A stretch of 64,000 bases of DNA from Hysterium pulicare CBS 123377 (lineage: Eukaryota > Ascomycota > Dothideomycetes > Hysteriales > Hysteriaceae): NCBI GenBank assembly GCA_000467715.1, contig AJFK01000202.1:1-64000 (forward strand), written 5' to 3'. Under the pieces are notes generated by a model. The model did not search any database. It saw only the letters and a program-made list of their open reading frames with translations, and was not told where the DNA came from. Made by a program: the position numbers and the translations under genes. This document shows, piece after piece, positions 45,146 through 57,543 of this stretch (its first letter is position 1; each line of letters starts with the position of its first letter).

Positions 45146-47059
45146 TCAAGCCTTCCCAAAGCCGGCTTCTTCCACTTCGATATCCAAATCCTCCCCTTTA
45201 TCCTCCACGCCATTCCCCTCGTGCTGCGCCTGCGCGACCACAGCCTTCTTCGCTTCTTCCCTCTCCCTCTCCTTCTTTCTAGCCCCCGCCTTTAACTTCT
45301 CCCACTGCTCCCTATACTTCCCCAATAGCCGATTCTGCCTTTCGTTTTCGCGCGCCAGGGACTCTTTATCCGTGGTCAGGGTACTAATCGTCTGCATCTG
45401 CGCCTCCAGCATAGCAGAAAGTTCAGCAATCTTAGCCTCGTGATCGGCGACCTGGACTTTAGTTACTTGCGTGTCCGTGGTGGCTGAGCCCGACGCGGGA
45501 TTTATGGAAGGATTTGAAGGACCTTTGGAACTCGGCGGGGTGGCGGTGGGCGAAGAAGAAGGCAGAGGTGGGATGGGTGGTACGGAGCCAGTGGCCATGG
45601 CCTGCGCCAACGCACTCGGGTCCGATACTGTGCCTTTGAGGCTTGCGGGCGTGCCTCTGGCGCGGAAACTTTGCGCGAGCGCCATGGAGGAGGATTGGGA
45701 TGTTGCTTCCCACATTTGAAGACGCTTACTTTGCTGGTCTAGCAGTTTGCGCAACGTTTCGTTTTCGAGTTGCATTTCTTCCATTGTTTTGAGCCCAGCG
45801 CCGCGACCTGCTGGGATCGTGCGCGACGAAGTTGATGAGTGCGGCTTTGAGGTTCGTCGGACGTGGCGCTGGGAGGTGGGAGAGGGAGGGAAGGGTGTTT
45901 CGGATGCATCGACGAATTCATCATGCGCACTGCCTCGATCTGACGCATCTTCTTCGATAACATCTGGGAGATGTGCTGCTTGTGAAGGTTGGTGAGAGAT
46001 GATGTTGGCGTAGGAAAGGGTGCCGCCCGAGGTAGGAACCACGTAGAAAGATTCCGCGCTCGCAAAGGGGCCAGAAGGACCTTGATCCTCTCTTAGGGCA
46101 CGTAGGGCCGGCTTGGATATCAAGGAAGTATAGTCGGGATCGGATGTGGCGGAGGAGCGGGAGAGTGTTGTAGAGGGCGGAGGAGTAGGTGGAACAGATG
46201 AGCGCGTTAGTGGAAGACTTGCGAAGGCCAGGGGAGCTGAGATGGCAGAGAAGACGTTCTCGAAGGTTGCGTAAAATTTCTGGAATCCTTCATCTGAGGG
46301 TGGAGATGCAGGCTTTGCAGGTTGGACTAGGGACTTGCTGGTAGGCTGGTCTGAGGTCTGCTTGTTTTTGGTTGTGGTCTGCAAGGGCTGAGGAGATTCG
46401 TCTCTTCTTTTCCCACTGTCCTCCAACCTCTTTGCTTGCCTCTGTAAGGCATCCTTTAGTGGGGAGTCCTGATCCACCCGGCTTTGCCTTTCTCCACGAG
46501 CGGTTGCAACAGAAACAGAAGGCGAAGCTGGTGAACCCGGTCTGCGCGACTGACCTCCTGGTATTCCCCGGGCTGTTGCTAGATTACTCGCTATAGACGA
46601 GGAGTGGTCACGGGGCGGCCTTCGGCGAGATGGTTGTCGAGGGGGTGATGATGTGGAAGGTGAAGGAGAGGCAGATCGAGGTTCTGCAAGATTCCCTGGA
46701 GAGGTCCCGGCTGGCGGACTGGCTGGAGGATCTGGAGTTTGAGAGGCCGTATCATGCTCTTTACCACCCGAGACTGCAGCACGGCCGGCAGGAGATTTGA
46801 TTAAGTTTGCTAGGCGGTGATGGTGACTCTCAAGAAGTGCCAGTATGCGGAGTGCCTGTTTATCTAGTTAGATCTCTGGACGTTGCAACATATAAGACAG
46901 CATGCTTACCTCGACATTCGACGTGTCTCTAGCGGCGCTCGCAAATTCCGAAGCAGCCTGTTCATGCTCTGTACTAGCCGTGGTGATAGTATTATTCCAG
47001 GTAGCGACGGCGGCATTTCGGACATGATCGTGAGCGTGGACTAGGTGCGCAGCCTCCAT
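45146..47059 (-). CDS. Uncharacterised protein: N-terminal helical domain, C-terminal coiled coil
   Basis: I do not recognise a named family. There are two exons, 47059-46910 and 46855-45146, around a 54-bp intron. They give 619 residues. The first ~75 residues (HLVHAHDHVRNAAVATWNN, then ALRILALLESHHHRLANLI after the intron) form an Ala/His-rich helical bundle that resembles a MIT-type trafficking domain, though this is only an impression. The middle is long, Ser/Pro-rich and disordered. The C-terminal part has a coiled coil (AKIAELSAMLEAQMQTISTL and on through RLLGKYREQWEKLKAGARKK) followed by a basic then acidic end. A role in membrane trafficking or the cytoskeleton would fit the architecture but is not shown. 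It is divergent from the GRAM/VASt gene, with 497 bp between starts. Confidence 0.75.
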
Positions 47060-47556
47060 AGTGTCTGAAGCTGGGAGCTGATATTTGCTGTATAGTGTTC
47101 ATCGCAGATTCATGAAAGGGGGGATATGGAGGATATTGGGAAGTTTGTGGTGAATGCGCTGGAGGTTTGCAAATGATGAATGACTGGGCACGGGCTTCGA
47201 GGTTGCAGCGATGATCAATGGTGGCTGGCACGTGAAAGGCGGGCAACACGAGGTCAGCCAGCCTCTACCCGGAACACTGCATTCTTTCGATTCATCCTCT
47301 TCCAGCTGATACCCAGCTGGCTTTTTCATCCTGTGCATATATTTGCCTCCTCAGTCTTGCAATCGTCGGTTGCCGAGTGTATGATACCCACAAGACATAA
47401 ACGTCATGGTTATTCCCACAATTAGCTTCCCCCAAGCCACCTAGACGCTTCGCAATGTCAGTTTGGCCTGCATTGAAACATATCAGTACATCCAGAGCCT
47501 GCGATACAAACTGTCCAACATCGACTGCGCGCATACTTCGTAGCCTTTGAGAGGAA

Positions 47557-50500
47557 ATGGAGGCTTCCATCGATCGGGCCCCGAGCACTGCTCCCTCTGC
47601 AGGCCAAACGAGCAGTGGCCAGAGTGGGCTGACGGCAGTCAATGGCCGGCGCAAATCGATAGCGAAAAGCCTGAAGCCAAATAACTCGTCTTCGTCCATT
47701 GCGAGCAGCGATGCGCGTCGTGATAGCACCAGCGGGTTGGAATCGTCCGTCGATGGCACGTTAGACAAGCTCAAAAGTCGCATCTCAGAGGAGGCACACA
47801 ACAGGACCAGTGGAGAGACACGAAGGAAGATGTCAAAGCTGTTCAAGGGCCGGCGGAGGAGAAGGAAGTCGACTTCTCCAGACGACCGCTCACAAGTCGA
47901 CGTGGACGAAGACATCCCCCCGCTCCCAGACACCAGCTTGTTGGCGATGGACCAGCCAAGTCCGAGCGAGGAATCGCTGGGAATGCACAAGAGCGTGGCC
48001 AGCAGTCTTGTCACCGAAGACTCCGATACAGACTCGTAAGTAACAAGCATTCCCTTTGATACAACGTCGACTCTTTAAGCAGAGACCCACAAATGGCTTC
48101 CTTCCATGGGAAGCGAGACATTTGGCAGTCGTTCGCGGACCAGAGCTTGGACGTCTGGAACATCAACCCAGACTTCTCCACCATCCCCGCCCATCATCGT
48201 CCCAAACATTGCCACTACACCGCTGGCGGTCGCTCGTTTCTATATCCCTAGTCGTCGTCTGTGATACCCTGGAGCGTTATGATCTATTCTCTTTGTTTTC
48301 CTTGACTCGTCACAGGCGTGCGCGTCTCCGCTAACCAGCCGCAGACCACCAGTTCGACCGTCCATCTCTCCCCACGCCTCGCATATTGGATACCTGACCC
48401 TCTCTTCTCCGCTGATCGCATCCGAAACAGTCGAATCTCCCCCGAATACAGCTTTCCTTGTTGATTCCGCAGCACCCGGTCCAGCTACTTTGGCTCCCAA
48501 GCACGCGAACACACTCGACGTCAGCTCTACACAAAACAGAACTCCGTCACCTGTAGGGCGGCTCAAAGAGGCCTTTTCGCCGACAAGGAGGTCCACATCA
48601 CCAAAGACAGCTGGCGAATTAGACCCAGCCAGACCTAGCAGCAGTGGTGGATCGCTAGGAGGATTTCTCGGAGGGGTGGGGAAAAGGCCAGGCTCTCGGC
48701 GAGGTTCGAAGGTATTTGAGGAGCTACCAATTCACGCATCACCGCCGCAAATCCACGAGCCGGAGGAGACTCGGTCTACCCATGTGCTTTCCACCCCAAA
48801 AAGCATAATTACAAACCTACCGGCAACTCCTCCTAACCTTGGCGAGGCCCCTCAAACCTTAGTCACACCGCCAACGCCGACAGACACAAAGCCCTCGCCT
48901 TCCGACGAATTAACATCTGATGAGAAAGCAGATTCGAGACACCAGTCTTCTCAGTCAAACTCGAACATTTTCACGTCTCCTTCGGGGCACATGATATCGC
49001 ATAGACGTATACGCTCAGCCACAAATCCTCCAAGCAAATTATCAAACTCTATATCTGCGCCCCTTACGCCTACTATCGAAGAGACCAAAACTCCTGGGGG
49101 ATCTCTAACCAGCCCTCAAAGCTCAGGCGGGTTCTTTTCATCTGTATTTTCTGCAGCCCAGAACGCCGCGACACAGTTCAGCAGCACTATCGCAAACACA
49201 TCCATCGCATCTGGGTCGAAAGGGAAGACCGGAAAAGAAAGCCTCGAAGAAAAGACTGGCAAAATTGGGGGAGAGGAAGTAATCGGACCTGAATCTGCAG
49301 ACCTAAATAAGGAGACCCCAGGAAACGAACGACGGCAACTAGCTGTAGAAACTCTTGGATCCGGAGATCTTAGTCTTGCTCAGCTTGGAATATTGGAAAG
49401 CTCTGACCCCAGCCCAATGTCTTCCGCGGTCAATTTGTCGAACGACCAAGCTGCAGCGAAAGTCGAGGATGCTGCAGCTGCACAGGCAGTATCAGCAGCC
49501 TATGCCGGGGAGAAATCACCCGTACTGACTGCTGTTGATCGACCACGCTCACTCACGACATTGTCAGGGGTATCTGGCACCGCCTCACCACCTCGTCCGC
49601 CGAATGAAACGGATTCTCCCGGCGTCCCTCTGGGGCGAACAGGCAGTATCAGAAGTCGTATCAGCGGCGGAAGGAAGAGGCGACATCGCGGTAGTTCCGC
49701 AACGACAGGTAATACTATAGGGGCGGCTATCAGCGCCAGTACAACAATGCTCGCAAACCCAACTGCCCAGAGTAGTGCCCAGCGTTTAAATGGAACCGGA
49801 TTTGCCGTAGCATCGCCTAAGCGGAATCGAGATTTCCACAATCTCTTTAAGAGTGTGCCGGAGGATGATTATCTAATAGAAGACTACAGCGCGGCTCTTC
49901 AGAAGGAGATCTTGCTACATGGACGACTATACGTTTCCGAGGGCCACTTATGTTTCTCGAGTAATATTCTAGGCTGGGTAACGAATTTAGTCATCAGCTT
50001 CGATGAAGTTGTCTCCGTGGAGAAGAAGTCAACTGCCGTTGTCTTTCCCAATGCCATCGTTATCCAGACTTTGCATGCGCGGAACATTTTTGCCAGTTTC
50101 CTAAGTAGAGATTCTACCTACGACCTGATTATTGGCATCTGGAAGATTAGCCATCCAAACCTCAAGAGCTCTCTGAATGGCGTAGCATTAGACGGATCCG
50201 GCACCGGTGACAAGACTGAGAAAGCCGAGTCTGTTGCTAGTGAAGATGCTTCGATTCAAGACTCAGATGATGAAGTGTACGACGAAGATGCAGAGGAAGA
50301 GGATGGCTTGGGTAGCTTTATCGATACAGGAGAAGGCAGCCTGGCGGGAAGTGAGGTGGAATCAATCAAGGCAGAAGTGCGGAAAGTATCTGCAGCCGCT
50401 GTTGGGGCTCCTATTAACGGTGGCAATGCGAAGGCAATTGAAAATGTCGTCGAAGCAGTCAATGGTGCGATAGCAACTCAGGACTTCCCAGGCCCATCTA

Positions 50501-51719
50501 CCCACGCAGCTACCGACTGCGGTGATGGCAGTAGTCATTACGACAAGCTTTTAATCGACACTACGATTCCTGCTCCCCTTGGAAAGATCTATACCATGAT
50601 GTTCGGTCCTGCCTCGGGGGTCTTCATGCGTAAATGGCTGATTGAAGACCAAAAGTCAACAGAGCTTGAAATGGAAGACGATAAGCAAGGCCTAGGCGAG
50701 AACAAGAAATCGTTCAGCTTCTCTTACATCAAACCGCTCGGTGGCGCCATTGGTCCCAAGCAAACCAAGTGTATCACTAACATGACTCTCGAGCAATTCG
50801 ATCTGGAAAAAGTGGTGACGGTTTTGTGTTCGACGCAAACCCCGGATGTTCCGAGTGGCAACATCTTTTTGACCAAGACAAGGTATTGTTTAATGTGGGG
50901 TCCGGGCAACAGCACGAGGTTGATCATGACATTTGCGGTTGAGTGGAGTGGGAAGAGTTGGTTGAAAGGTATACTAGTATTCCAGTGAAGTGGATTGTTT
51001 TGACACTAATGGAATTAGGTCCTATCGAAAAGGGCGCAAACGACGGCCAGCTCTCCTATTCCAAGGACATCACGACGGCTCTCCGCGCCGCTGTTTCCAC
51101 GAAACCGCTGCTTAGGTCCGTGCCAAAATCCCGCAAGAAGGGTAAGAAATCTCAACCTCTAGACGAAATTGGCGTCTCTCGTGATGGTCCGGGCGTAGAC
51201 GGTGTCAGCGAGAAGAGCAAGAAGAAAGAAACGGATTGGGGAATGTTAGAACCGATCCACGGCCTGTTAAAACCTGTCATTCAAGTCTTTGAAGGGAATA
51301 GCACCGCAGTCATCAGCGTGTTGTTGATTCTAGTGCTCTGGCTGTGGTTTCGTACACCCACATACGCGGCATATGGCCGCGGCTCCCTAGGACTACCCGG
51401 CATGCCAACCGCGCACCGCATCGCCGCATACGATGAGATCTGGCGGTCCGAAGAAAGCGATTTGTGGAAATGGCTGGAGGAAAGAGTATCCATGGATCGC
51501 GCTTCAGGTATGCCCGGCCCAGGAGGAGACGAAGCGTGGAACCGGAGACAGAGAGCTAGAGAAATGGAGGCGAGGCTGGCTGACCGTGGCGCCGTAGGAG
51601 GTATGAGTGAGAGGCAGATGGACGAAGCGATTCGGATCACGCAGGAGAGGCTGGAGGCTTTGAAAGATGCTGTGGAGAGGAAGAGGGAGAAGGGGGAGGG
51701 AAAGGATACCAGTGTATAA
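47557..51719 (+). CDS. GRAM/VASt sterol-transfer protein (Lam/Ltc family)
   Basis: This is an ER-anchored protein of the Lam/Ltc (GRAMD1-like) family, which moves sterol at contact sites between ER and other membranes. Exon 1 is 47557-48036 (donor TC|GTAAGT). The main exon runs from about 48345 to 50968. A 50-bp intron (50969-51018) leads to the last exon, 51019-51719. Between 48037 and 48344 there is probably one more small exon. A likely final intron there ends CGCTAACCAGCCGCAG, with a branch site, but I could not fix the join, so the total (about 1,300 residues) is approximate. A Ser-rich disordered N-terminus precedes a GRAM domain at about nt 49830-50160 (HNLFKSVPEDDYLIEDYSAA). The VASt/StART-like domain is at about 50540-51080 (FGPASGVFMRKWL). 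A membrane helix STAVISVLLILVLWLWF and a C-terminal coiled coil follow. Confidence 0.92.
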
Positions 51720-52382
51720 ATAGCGCCGGGGGCGTTCTGTATCGGCATATTGCTTTCCAAGGCGAAATATGAATTCATGAAGTTTGGAGCAGGTGCTTTG
51801 ATCCTGCTCACATGCAATCAACTCTCATCTCCCACCACTTCTTTAGCCGTGTTTCTTAACAAGTGCATAGGAAGGCATCGTTTAGATTTGATAGTCTCAT
51901 CGTTGACAGTGTCGGTTTTCAGGTTTGGAAATATAATTTTGTATAGTGTCGATGGATAGAACAAAATCTATCCTTTAACAGTGTCATGTTAATGGATAGT
52001 CGAGAGTGTTAATAGTTAGATAAGAACGCAGAGGTTTCGACGTCCTAGAGACGGTTCCAGATCCTTTAAAACAAGGCTTCTCGTGGAGCTGAATTCTCAT
52101 GCTTTTGATGGTATACACGAAAAGTTGTCCTGACATTTCCCAGACCCTATTGTGACTGACCATGCGGAGGCCGTCAAGACCATATGGCTACTCCAAAAGG
52201 TGTGGTAGCATGTTCGTCTTTCCCAGCCGCCAGAATCTAAACGCCAGAATCTATATCCAACAACGGCATAGAAGGGGGAACCGTGCAATCCGTGCAAGAT
52301 AAAAAGCAGGCATTAGTTCTGCCCACGAGGTGATAGATCGTAAAACAAGACAAGAAACTTTTCAACTCAGCTCCTTCGATAA
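51720..52382. other. Convergent intergenic region
   Basis: No gene is seen. It contains a diverged copy of the minisatellite unit (listed separately). Confidence 0.5.
51903..52022. repeat. Dispersed relative of the 20-kb minisatellite
   Basis: TTGACAGTGTC near 51903 and GTGTCGATGGATAGAACAAA followed by ATCTATCC near 51946-51974 match the unit seen at 20067-20265. The same GGATAG/CTATCC hairpin arms are present. The rest is decayed. Confidence 0.65.
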
Positions 52383-54382
52383 TCATCTCCACCCACCACC
52401 ACGCCCACGATATCCAGCACGGCCACCAAATCCTCCGCCTCCGCCTCCGCCTCCCCTACCACCCCTAAACCCTTCATCTCTCCTCTCGGCCCAGGGTCCA
52501 AAATCGAACCCCAAGTCGACCAATCTGTCACCCTCAAATGCAAACCTCCTCTTCTCATCCAATCTCCCTCTCCCCCGCCCTCTCACTCTATCCTCGGGCC
52601 TCCAATCTCGGCTAGTCTCCTTGTCCAGCTCATCTAATCTAGATTTCGCCAAGTCCGGCTCAACAGGGAGGAAATAGAGTTTTGGTTTCGCTGTTGTGAA
52701 GCGGAAAAGTGTGTCGAGAGTTTGGAAAGACTTATCGGAGACTTGTTTACGGTCTGCCAGGGCGGAAGGATGTGTTTCGGGTCTTGAAGGACGACGTCGT
52801 TCGGTTGGGGAGCGAGGACCTGATGGAGCACCTGCGACACCTGCGCCAGGTATAGACGTGTTGCGAGCTGAGGGCCGGCTTGGGAAGGCACCGGCTTCTT
52901 GGAAGACGGCTACGACGCCGTCGGGGGCTTCGTCATAAATGACTTCCCACTTCTTGGCCGGGCCTGTGGGTCGGCCTTCTGCGCGCGCTTCCTTTTCCTC
53001 CCTAGCGGCATCTTCTTCTTGCTGTATCCAACCTTCTACCCTGTCCTCGGGCACGAAATCGACCCAAAGCTCCTTACGGTCGCGTTCAGGAGGCCAGATC
53101 GCACCGTGTAGACTCGCTCTTACTCTAGACGCAGCGGCGGTAGAGGTGAATAATGCCAGAGCGTGTGTCCGCATGCTATCTAAGAAAAGGGATTTGAGGA
53201 TAGATTGATCGGGAGAAGAAGAAGGGGGCGACGCGAGGGAAACTAGATGGGACCGTAGAGGGGCATCGCGAAGGGGACGCATGAAGTTGCGTATGTATAT
53301 GGCAGGGGTTGCGGGATGTTGAGCGGGCGCAACAGGGCGATCGTCTGCTGGTGCGATTTCCGTGCGGGCAGACGCAGGAGCGGCGCCAGCGGGCTGAAAG
53401 AGGGATTTGTAGCGGGCGTCCTTTTCTTTCTCTTGTAAAGGTTAGCACAAGGGATCTAAAAGGTGCAATGAGATGCGACCTACTTTCAGGAGCGGCTGAT
53501 TTGCCTTCCTCCACAAGGTCTGCGGTATCCATGCCGTTGATATCCTCAGGGCTTCTGTCCATTGGCCTCTCCATGTTCGCAGCCCCGTCTCTCATCTCGA
53601 CGTCTTGCACCGAATCATCTTCTTTCAAGTGTACCACATCAGCAGCATTATCTATCTGTCGCGCTTTCTTCTCCGCCGGAAATTCAGGTGTGGCACTCCG
53701 CCTCTTCCTTTTTCTTGTGTCGGCTTCCAATTCCTCAGTATTCAGACGCGAGGCTTCGACTGAGATGTCGACCGGTTTGACTATCACAGGCTCAGGCTTC
53801 TCCACGGATGGCGCCTCGTTTAGAGAAGAGGAAGGTGTTGGGTCCTTGATGGTTGAATCAGCTTCTTGGGAAGGCTCAGGCGCAAGTTTCGTCGCTTCAG
53901 CATCAGATTCGGGGACCTCCGGTGCAGGCTGTGTATCTTCAACAGCCTCAGGGCTACCATCTTCGGGAGCAACTGTCACGCTCGACGTGGCGGAAATGGG
54001 TTGTTCGGTGAGTGGCTCTGGCGATGGTGCTTCAGGAGCAATCGTGGTCTCTGTAGCTTGAGGCGCAGGTGACGCTTCGGCGGCAGGGGCGGCTGGCGGA
54101 GTTTCTGCTGGTGAATTAGCAGCGTACCAAGCAGGGAATGAACGAGTGCTCTCTACCTTCCGTGGCCGGCTCATCCTGGGTCGCAGAGGGCTCTTTGGGA
54201 TGCGGCTGCGACGCGCCTGGCACGTCTTCCGCTGGCGGGGCTTCGGGAGCATTGCTAGCCTGATCAGCCTCCTCGAGCTTCGCGACTATATCTGCCTTGC
54301 GCGCAAGACCAGTAGAGGGGATGCCGCGCTCCTTGAGGAGCTTGCGCAGATTTGCAACGGTGGATTTGTTGTAATCAGTCAT
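52383..54382 (-). CDS. Acinus-like SAP/RRM/RSB protein
   Basis: This nuclear RNA-binding protein resembles acinus, the scaffold of the ASAP complex (acinus, RNPS1, SAP18) that joins the exon-junction complex. There are three exons: 54382-54157, 54107-53484 and 53431-52383. The introns are 49 and 52 bp, and the product has 632 residues. A SAP domain at the N-terminus (VANLRKLLKERGIPSTGLARKADIVAKLEE split at its end) is shown here only by its pieces VANLRKLLKERGIPSTG and ADIVAKLEE. A Pro/Glu-rich linker follows, with a KRKRR-type nuclear signal. The degenerate RRM begins IYIRNFMRPLRD and contains ASLHGAIWPP and LWVDFVPEDRV. The RNPS1-SAP18-binding motif is LDTLFRFTTAKPKLYFLPV. The C-terminus is an RGG/Gly-rich box. 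The length and order match fungal relatives of acinus. Confidence 0.9.
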
Positions 54383-54836
54383 GTTGAGGACGCAGCGCGT
54401 GGACGGCTGCCTTGAATGGGAAAGAATGATAGCTGGTCTCACTGTGGCCCAACATTCGCAGAGGAGAAGGCAGCTCCGGAGCAATTCGTGCGGGTTGGGG
54501 AGGAGCGTCGAGCGTGTTCAACCTGTGCGAATAAAGAAACCGCAACCGCGACAGCCCAAGTCTTGGCATACGCTTCGGTGCCGCGGGTCTGTCATTGGTC
54601 TTGGCAGGCCCAATCACGCGACAAAATCTTCTTGTTAGGACATGTAGGCACGCACTCAGCGTCGCGGTTCATCTGGAGAGTATGCTAGCATTGTATGGGT
54701 CATGAACGTATATATTTCAGATTCGCTTTGAGCACTAGACAGCAAGTAACAACCGTGACAGACGCCTTGAACGACCGAAGCACGATAAAGCCAAACCATG
54801 CCAGTCGCCGCCTGTGCAATCACATTACGACTGCAG

Positions 54837-56330
54837 TTAAGCAGAGACAGCAACCTGCGCGGGCTGTTGGTTGATGACGGGCGCCGGCTCGCTCTTTCCA
54901 ACCGCATGTCCCTCAAATTCCCCGTCGCTGGGGTGGACACCAACCCGTTCCTTGCTCAACAAATCCACCAGAAGTGGGCTGGGCTTGGTATCCCTATCGG
55001 ACAGGGTAGCCTGGTGATTCTTGTACTTTTGCACGCTCTCGACATACTTGTCGAAGAGGTATGCCGAGTCCATAGGTCCGCCCTTGGCCTCGGGATGGAA
55101 CTGAGCACTGAAGATGGGTCGCGAGTTGTGGATCAACCCCTCGTTCGACTGGTCGTTCAGGTTGGTGAAGTATTCCCTCCATCCATCTGGCAGAGTGGTC
55201 GCGTCAACAGCGTATCCATGGTTCTGAGAGGTGATATGGCATTTGCCCGTCGTGAGATCAAGCGCTGGAATGTTGTGAGCGCGATTTCCATACTTCAGCT
55301 TGATGGTTTTGGCGCCTGCAGCAAGCGAGATGAGTTGATGACCCATACAGATGCCCATAATGGGGATTTGAGAGGTTTCCATCAGTTTGCGCAGATTGTA
55401 AACGGTGGACAAACAATGCGTTGGATCACCCGGCCCATTGGAGATGAAAACGCCATCGAAATGATGCGCAACCTTATGAATGGGATAGTCAAAAGGGAAG
55501 GCAGTGACGCTGGCACCTCGAGCAACTAGACTACGAAGGATGTTCTCTTTGACTCCGCAATCGATCAGAGCAACGTGCATGTCGCCAAGTCCGGAGCTCA
55601 CGTGGAATGGTGCCTTGGTGCTAACTCGGCGGACCAAGTTGATGGTCTCAGGGTCGATGTACGCTTCATCTTCGTCGGCGTCGTATTCTTCGCCAATGGT
55701 CATGCGAGCAAGAGAGGAGCCCTGCTCACGAAGGTAGGTCACAACAGCACGTGTATCAACTCCAGATATGGCCGGAACACCTTCCCGAGCACACCACTCG
55801 GCCAAACTTTCCACGGCAGTCCAGTGACTGTGTTGAATCGCGTAGTCTTGCACCACAATACCCGCAGCCTGGATGTGTGGAGATTCAAAGTATCGGAGTA
55901 AGCCATATTCGTCTCGGGCGGAGGAGGGTACCCCGTAATTACCGATCAGGGGTTGTGTGAATACCAAGATCTGGCCACGATAGGACGGATCGGTCATAGA
56001 CTCAGGGTAACCAACAAGGGAGGTGGTGAAGACAGCTTCACCAGAGATGTTGGCCTTTGCACCAAACGACTTTCCGGAGAAGATTGGCCCATTCTAAGGA
56101 AAAGCGGTGAGTGACATGTTGGAGACGAGATAAGGGGAAGGGTAGTGCGTATGTACCTTGATGGTAAATGTAGCGCGCTCAGTAGAGATTGCTGTAGATC
56201 GACGCGCGGGAGAAGGCTGTTGACGAGCTGTGTTGGTTTGGACAGTGGCCATGAACCTACGTGCTTTCATCGCTTGCCCCAGGACGTTCCCGGACCGCAT
56301 TGCGGAAGGCTTGAGGAATTGAGAGATCAT
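54837..56330 (-). CDS. cpa1: Carbamoyl-phosphate synthase, arginine-specific, small (glutaminase) subunit
   Basis: This subunit releases ammonia from glutamine for carbamoyl phosphate made for arginine, in mitochondria (Neurospora arg-2, yeast CPA1). There are two exons, 56330-56157 and 56093-54837, around a 63-bp intron. They give 476 residues. The first ~40 residues are basic, Ser/Arg/Ala-rich and lack acids, typical of a mitochondrial targeting sequence. The small-subunit N-domain starts [13 protein letters not shown] and includes [13 protein letters not shown]. The class I amidotransferase domain has FISNGPGDP, the nucleophile Cys in [18 protein letters not shown], and the His/Glu pair in [12 protein letters not shown] spliced arginine attenuator peptide uORF precedes it, ending 58 nt before the start codon. 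Confidence 0.97.
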
Positions 56331-56388
56331 GTTGAGTGGAGATTCGAAAGTATTCGGAGATTGTTATGTCGTATGGATGTGAGGGAAT

Positions 56389-56704
56389 TCAGTTTACTGA
56401 TGCCTTCCACAGGTGGTCTAAAGAAGCGGTTAGTGATGCTTCCTAGGCCGTTTGGATCCGGGATGTTTGTCGAAGTATGACATACCTGAGATGTAGTCCT
56501 ATTCAAAGCAATTAGCCCTGGTCATAAGATGCAGGAAACGAGCATGGAGGAGACAGGCATCATAATGTACGAAAGGTCAAGACGATGGCAGTACAGGGCG
56601 TGAAATACACGGTGAGAAGTGGGCAAAGATAAGGGCGGATTTGCTGAAGCGAACAGTCACGGTGGACTTACCTGGGAAGTAAAGGCGGTTTGAACAGCAC
56701 GCAT
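56389..56704 (-). promoter_or_regulatory. Arginine attenuator peptide uORF, split over three exons
   Basis: This is a leader uORF of 24 codons that should stall ribosomes at its stop codon when arginine is high and so lower translation of the CPS subunit, as established for Neurospora arg-2 and yeast CPA1. The pieces are 56704-56672 (11 codons from ATG to FTSQ), 56498-56486 (13 nt) and 56417-56389. The introns are 173 bp (56499-56671, GTAAGT...AATAG) and 68 bp (56418-56485, GTATGT...CTTTAG with a CTAAC branch site). Joined, the core reads FTSQDYISDHLWKA and the stop falls at codon 25. This matches the Neurospora attenuator FTSQDYLSDHLWRA in sequence and in its length of 24. Unspliced, none of the frames gives the core. 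Confidence 0.95.
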
Positions 56705-57543
56705 AAGCGCGATATAAAGCAGTACCGTTGGGGACAAAATAGAGGAGCAAAGATGCTCTGTTTGTGAGTGGCAGCAGGCGGAGACACGTACAGAGTTTTG
56801 TTGACGGAGGACTGTGGTAAGAGTTTATCACGGTGGGGTTTTGCCAGCCTAGATCGGAACATTTCTGCGCTAGGGCGAATCGAGGCGATGGGCCATGACG
56901 CATGAAAGAAATTTTCTGAATTGCACGAGTTGCAAGAACCACAACCGTCGCCATTGTGATAGCAAAGCCAATTGGGGTGTCGCCACATTCGCTGTATCCC
57001 CGCTACGAAGACGCAATTCACATTTCAGCTGCCGGTATCTGGATAGCCGTGCTAAAGACAAAATCTACATTTGAGTGCTCCGATCTTATCTGCGCACGGG
57101 CTTCCCGTGATGACGATGCGTTCACGACTAGCAATTCTCGTAAAAATCTACATGATATATTCCCCATCTACGCGGACTCTGCCCTAGAAATCTATTTACC
57201 AAAGTTATTGCGTGAAAGAGGCTTTCTGCGGCCCTCTGATTGGATAGAATCATGCTGTGCCGAACCGCGGAAAAAGCACGAGGCGGAGCGCGTCAACTTG
57301 TCAAAAGTTAGCATACTTCAAGCACTATACAGGGCAGATTGCGTGAGATGGATTGATGCCATGTTATAATGTACGGGCCACTATGCAAGTGTACGGATTG
57401 GAACATCGCCACAGTCCATCAAAAGCGCTTTAACTGGATTTCTCGAAAGACTGTCATTTGGTAAAGCAATATATACAACGAATGTTGATTGGCCTACTTT
57501 CTTTTCTTCGTTCTTTGGACCGTTGTTCTACATTTATCACATA
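56705..57543. promoter_or_regulatory. cpa1 promoter region and GH3 3' flank
   Basis: It contains the promoter of the CPS subunit gene. A TTTATATCG sequence lies about 10 bp before the uORF start, too close to serve as its TATA box. No further gene is seen. Confidence 0.4.

Noticed and set aside
48056-48334. 92-codon plus-strand frame between exons of the sterol-transfer gene
   Set aside because: Arg/Leu-rich reading in the wrong phase for the neighbouring exons. Most likely partly intron.
53309-54061. 250-codon plus-strand frame opposite the acinus-like gene
   Set aside because: Antisense shadow of a Pro/Glu/Ser-rich exon.
54798-55529. 243-codon plus-strand frame opposite cpa1
   Set aside because: Antisense shadow of a strongly conserved enzyme.
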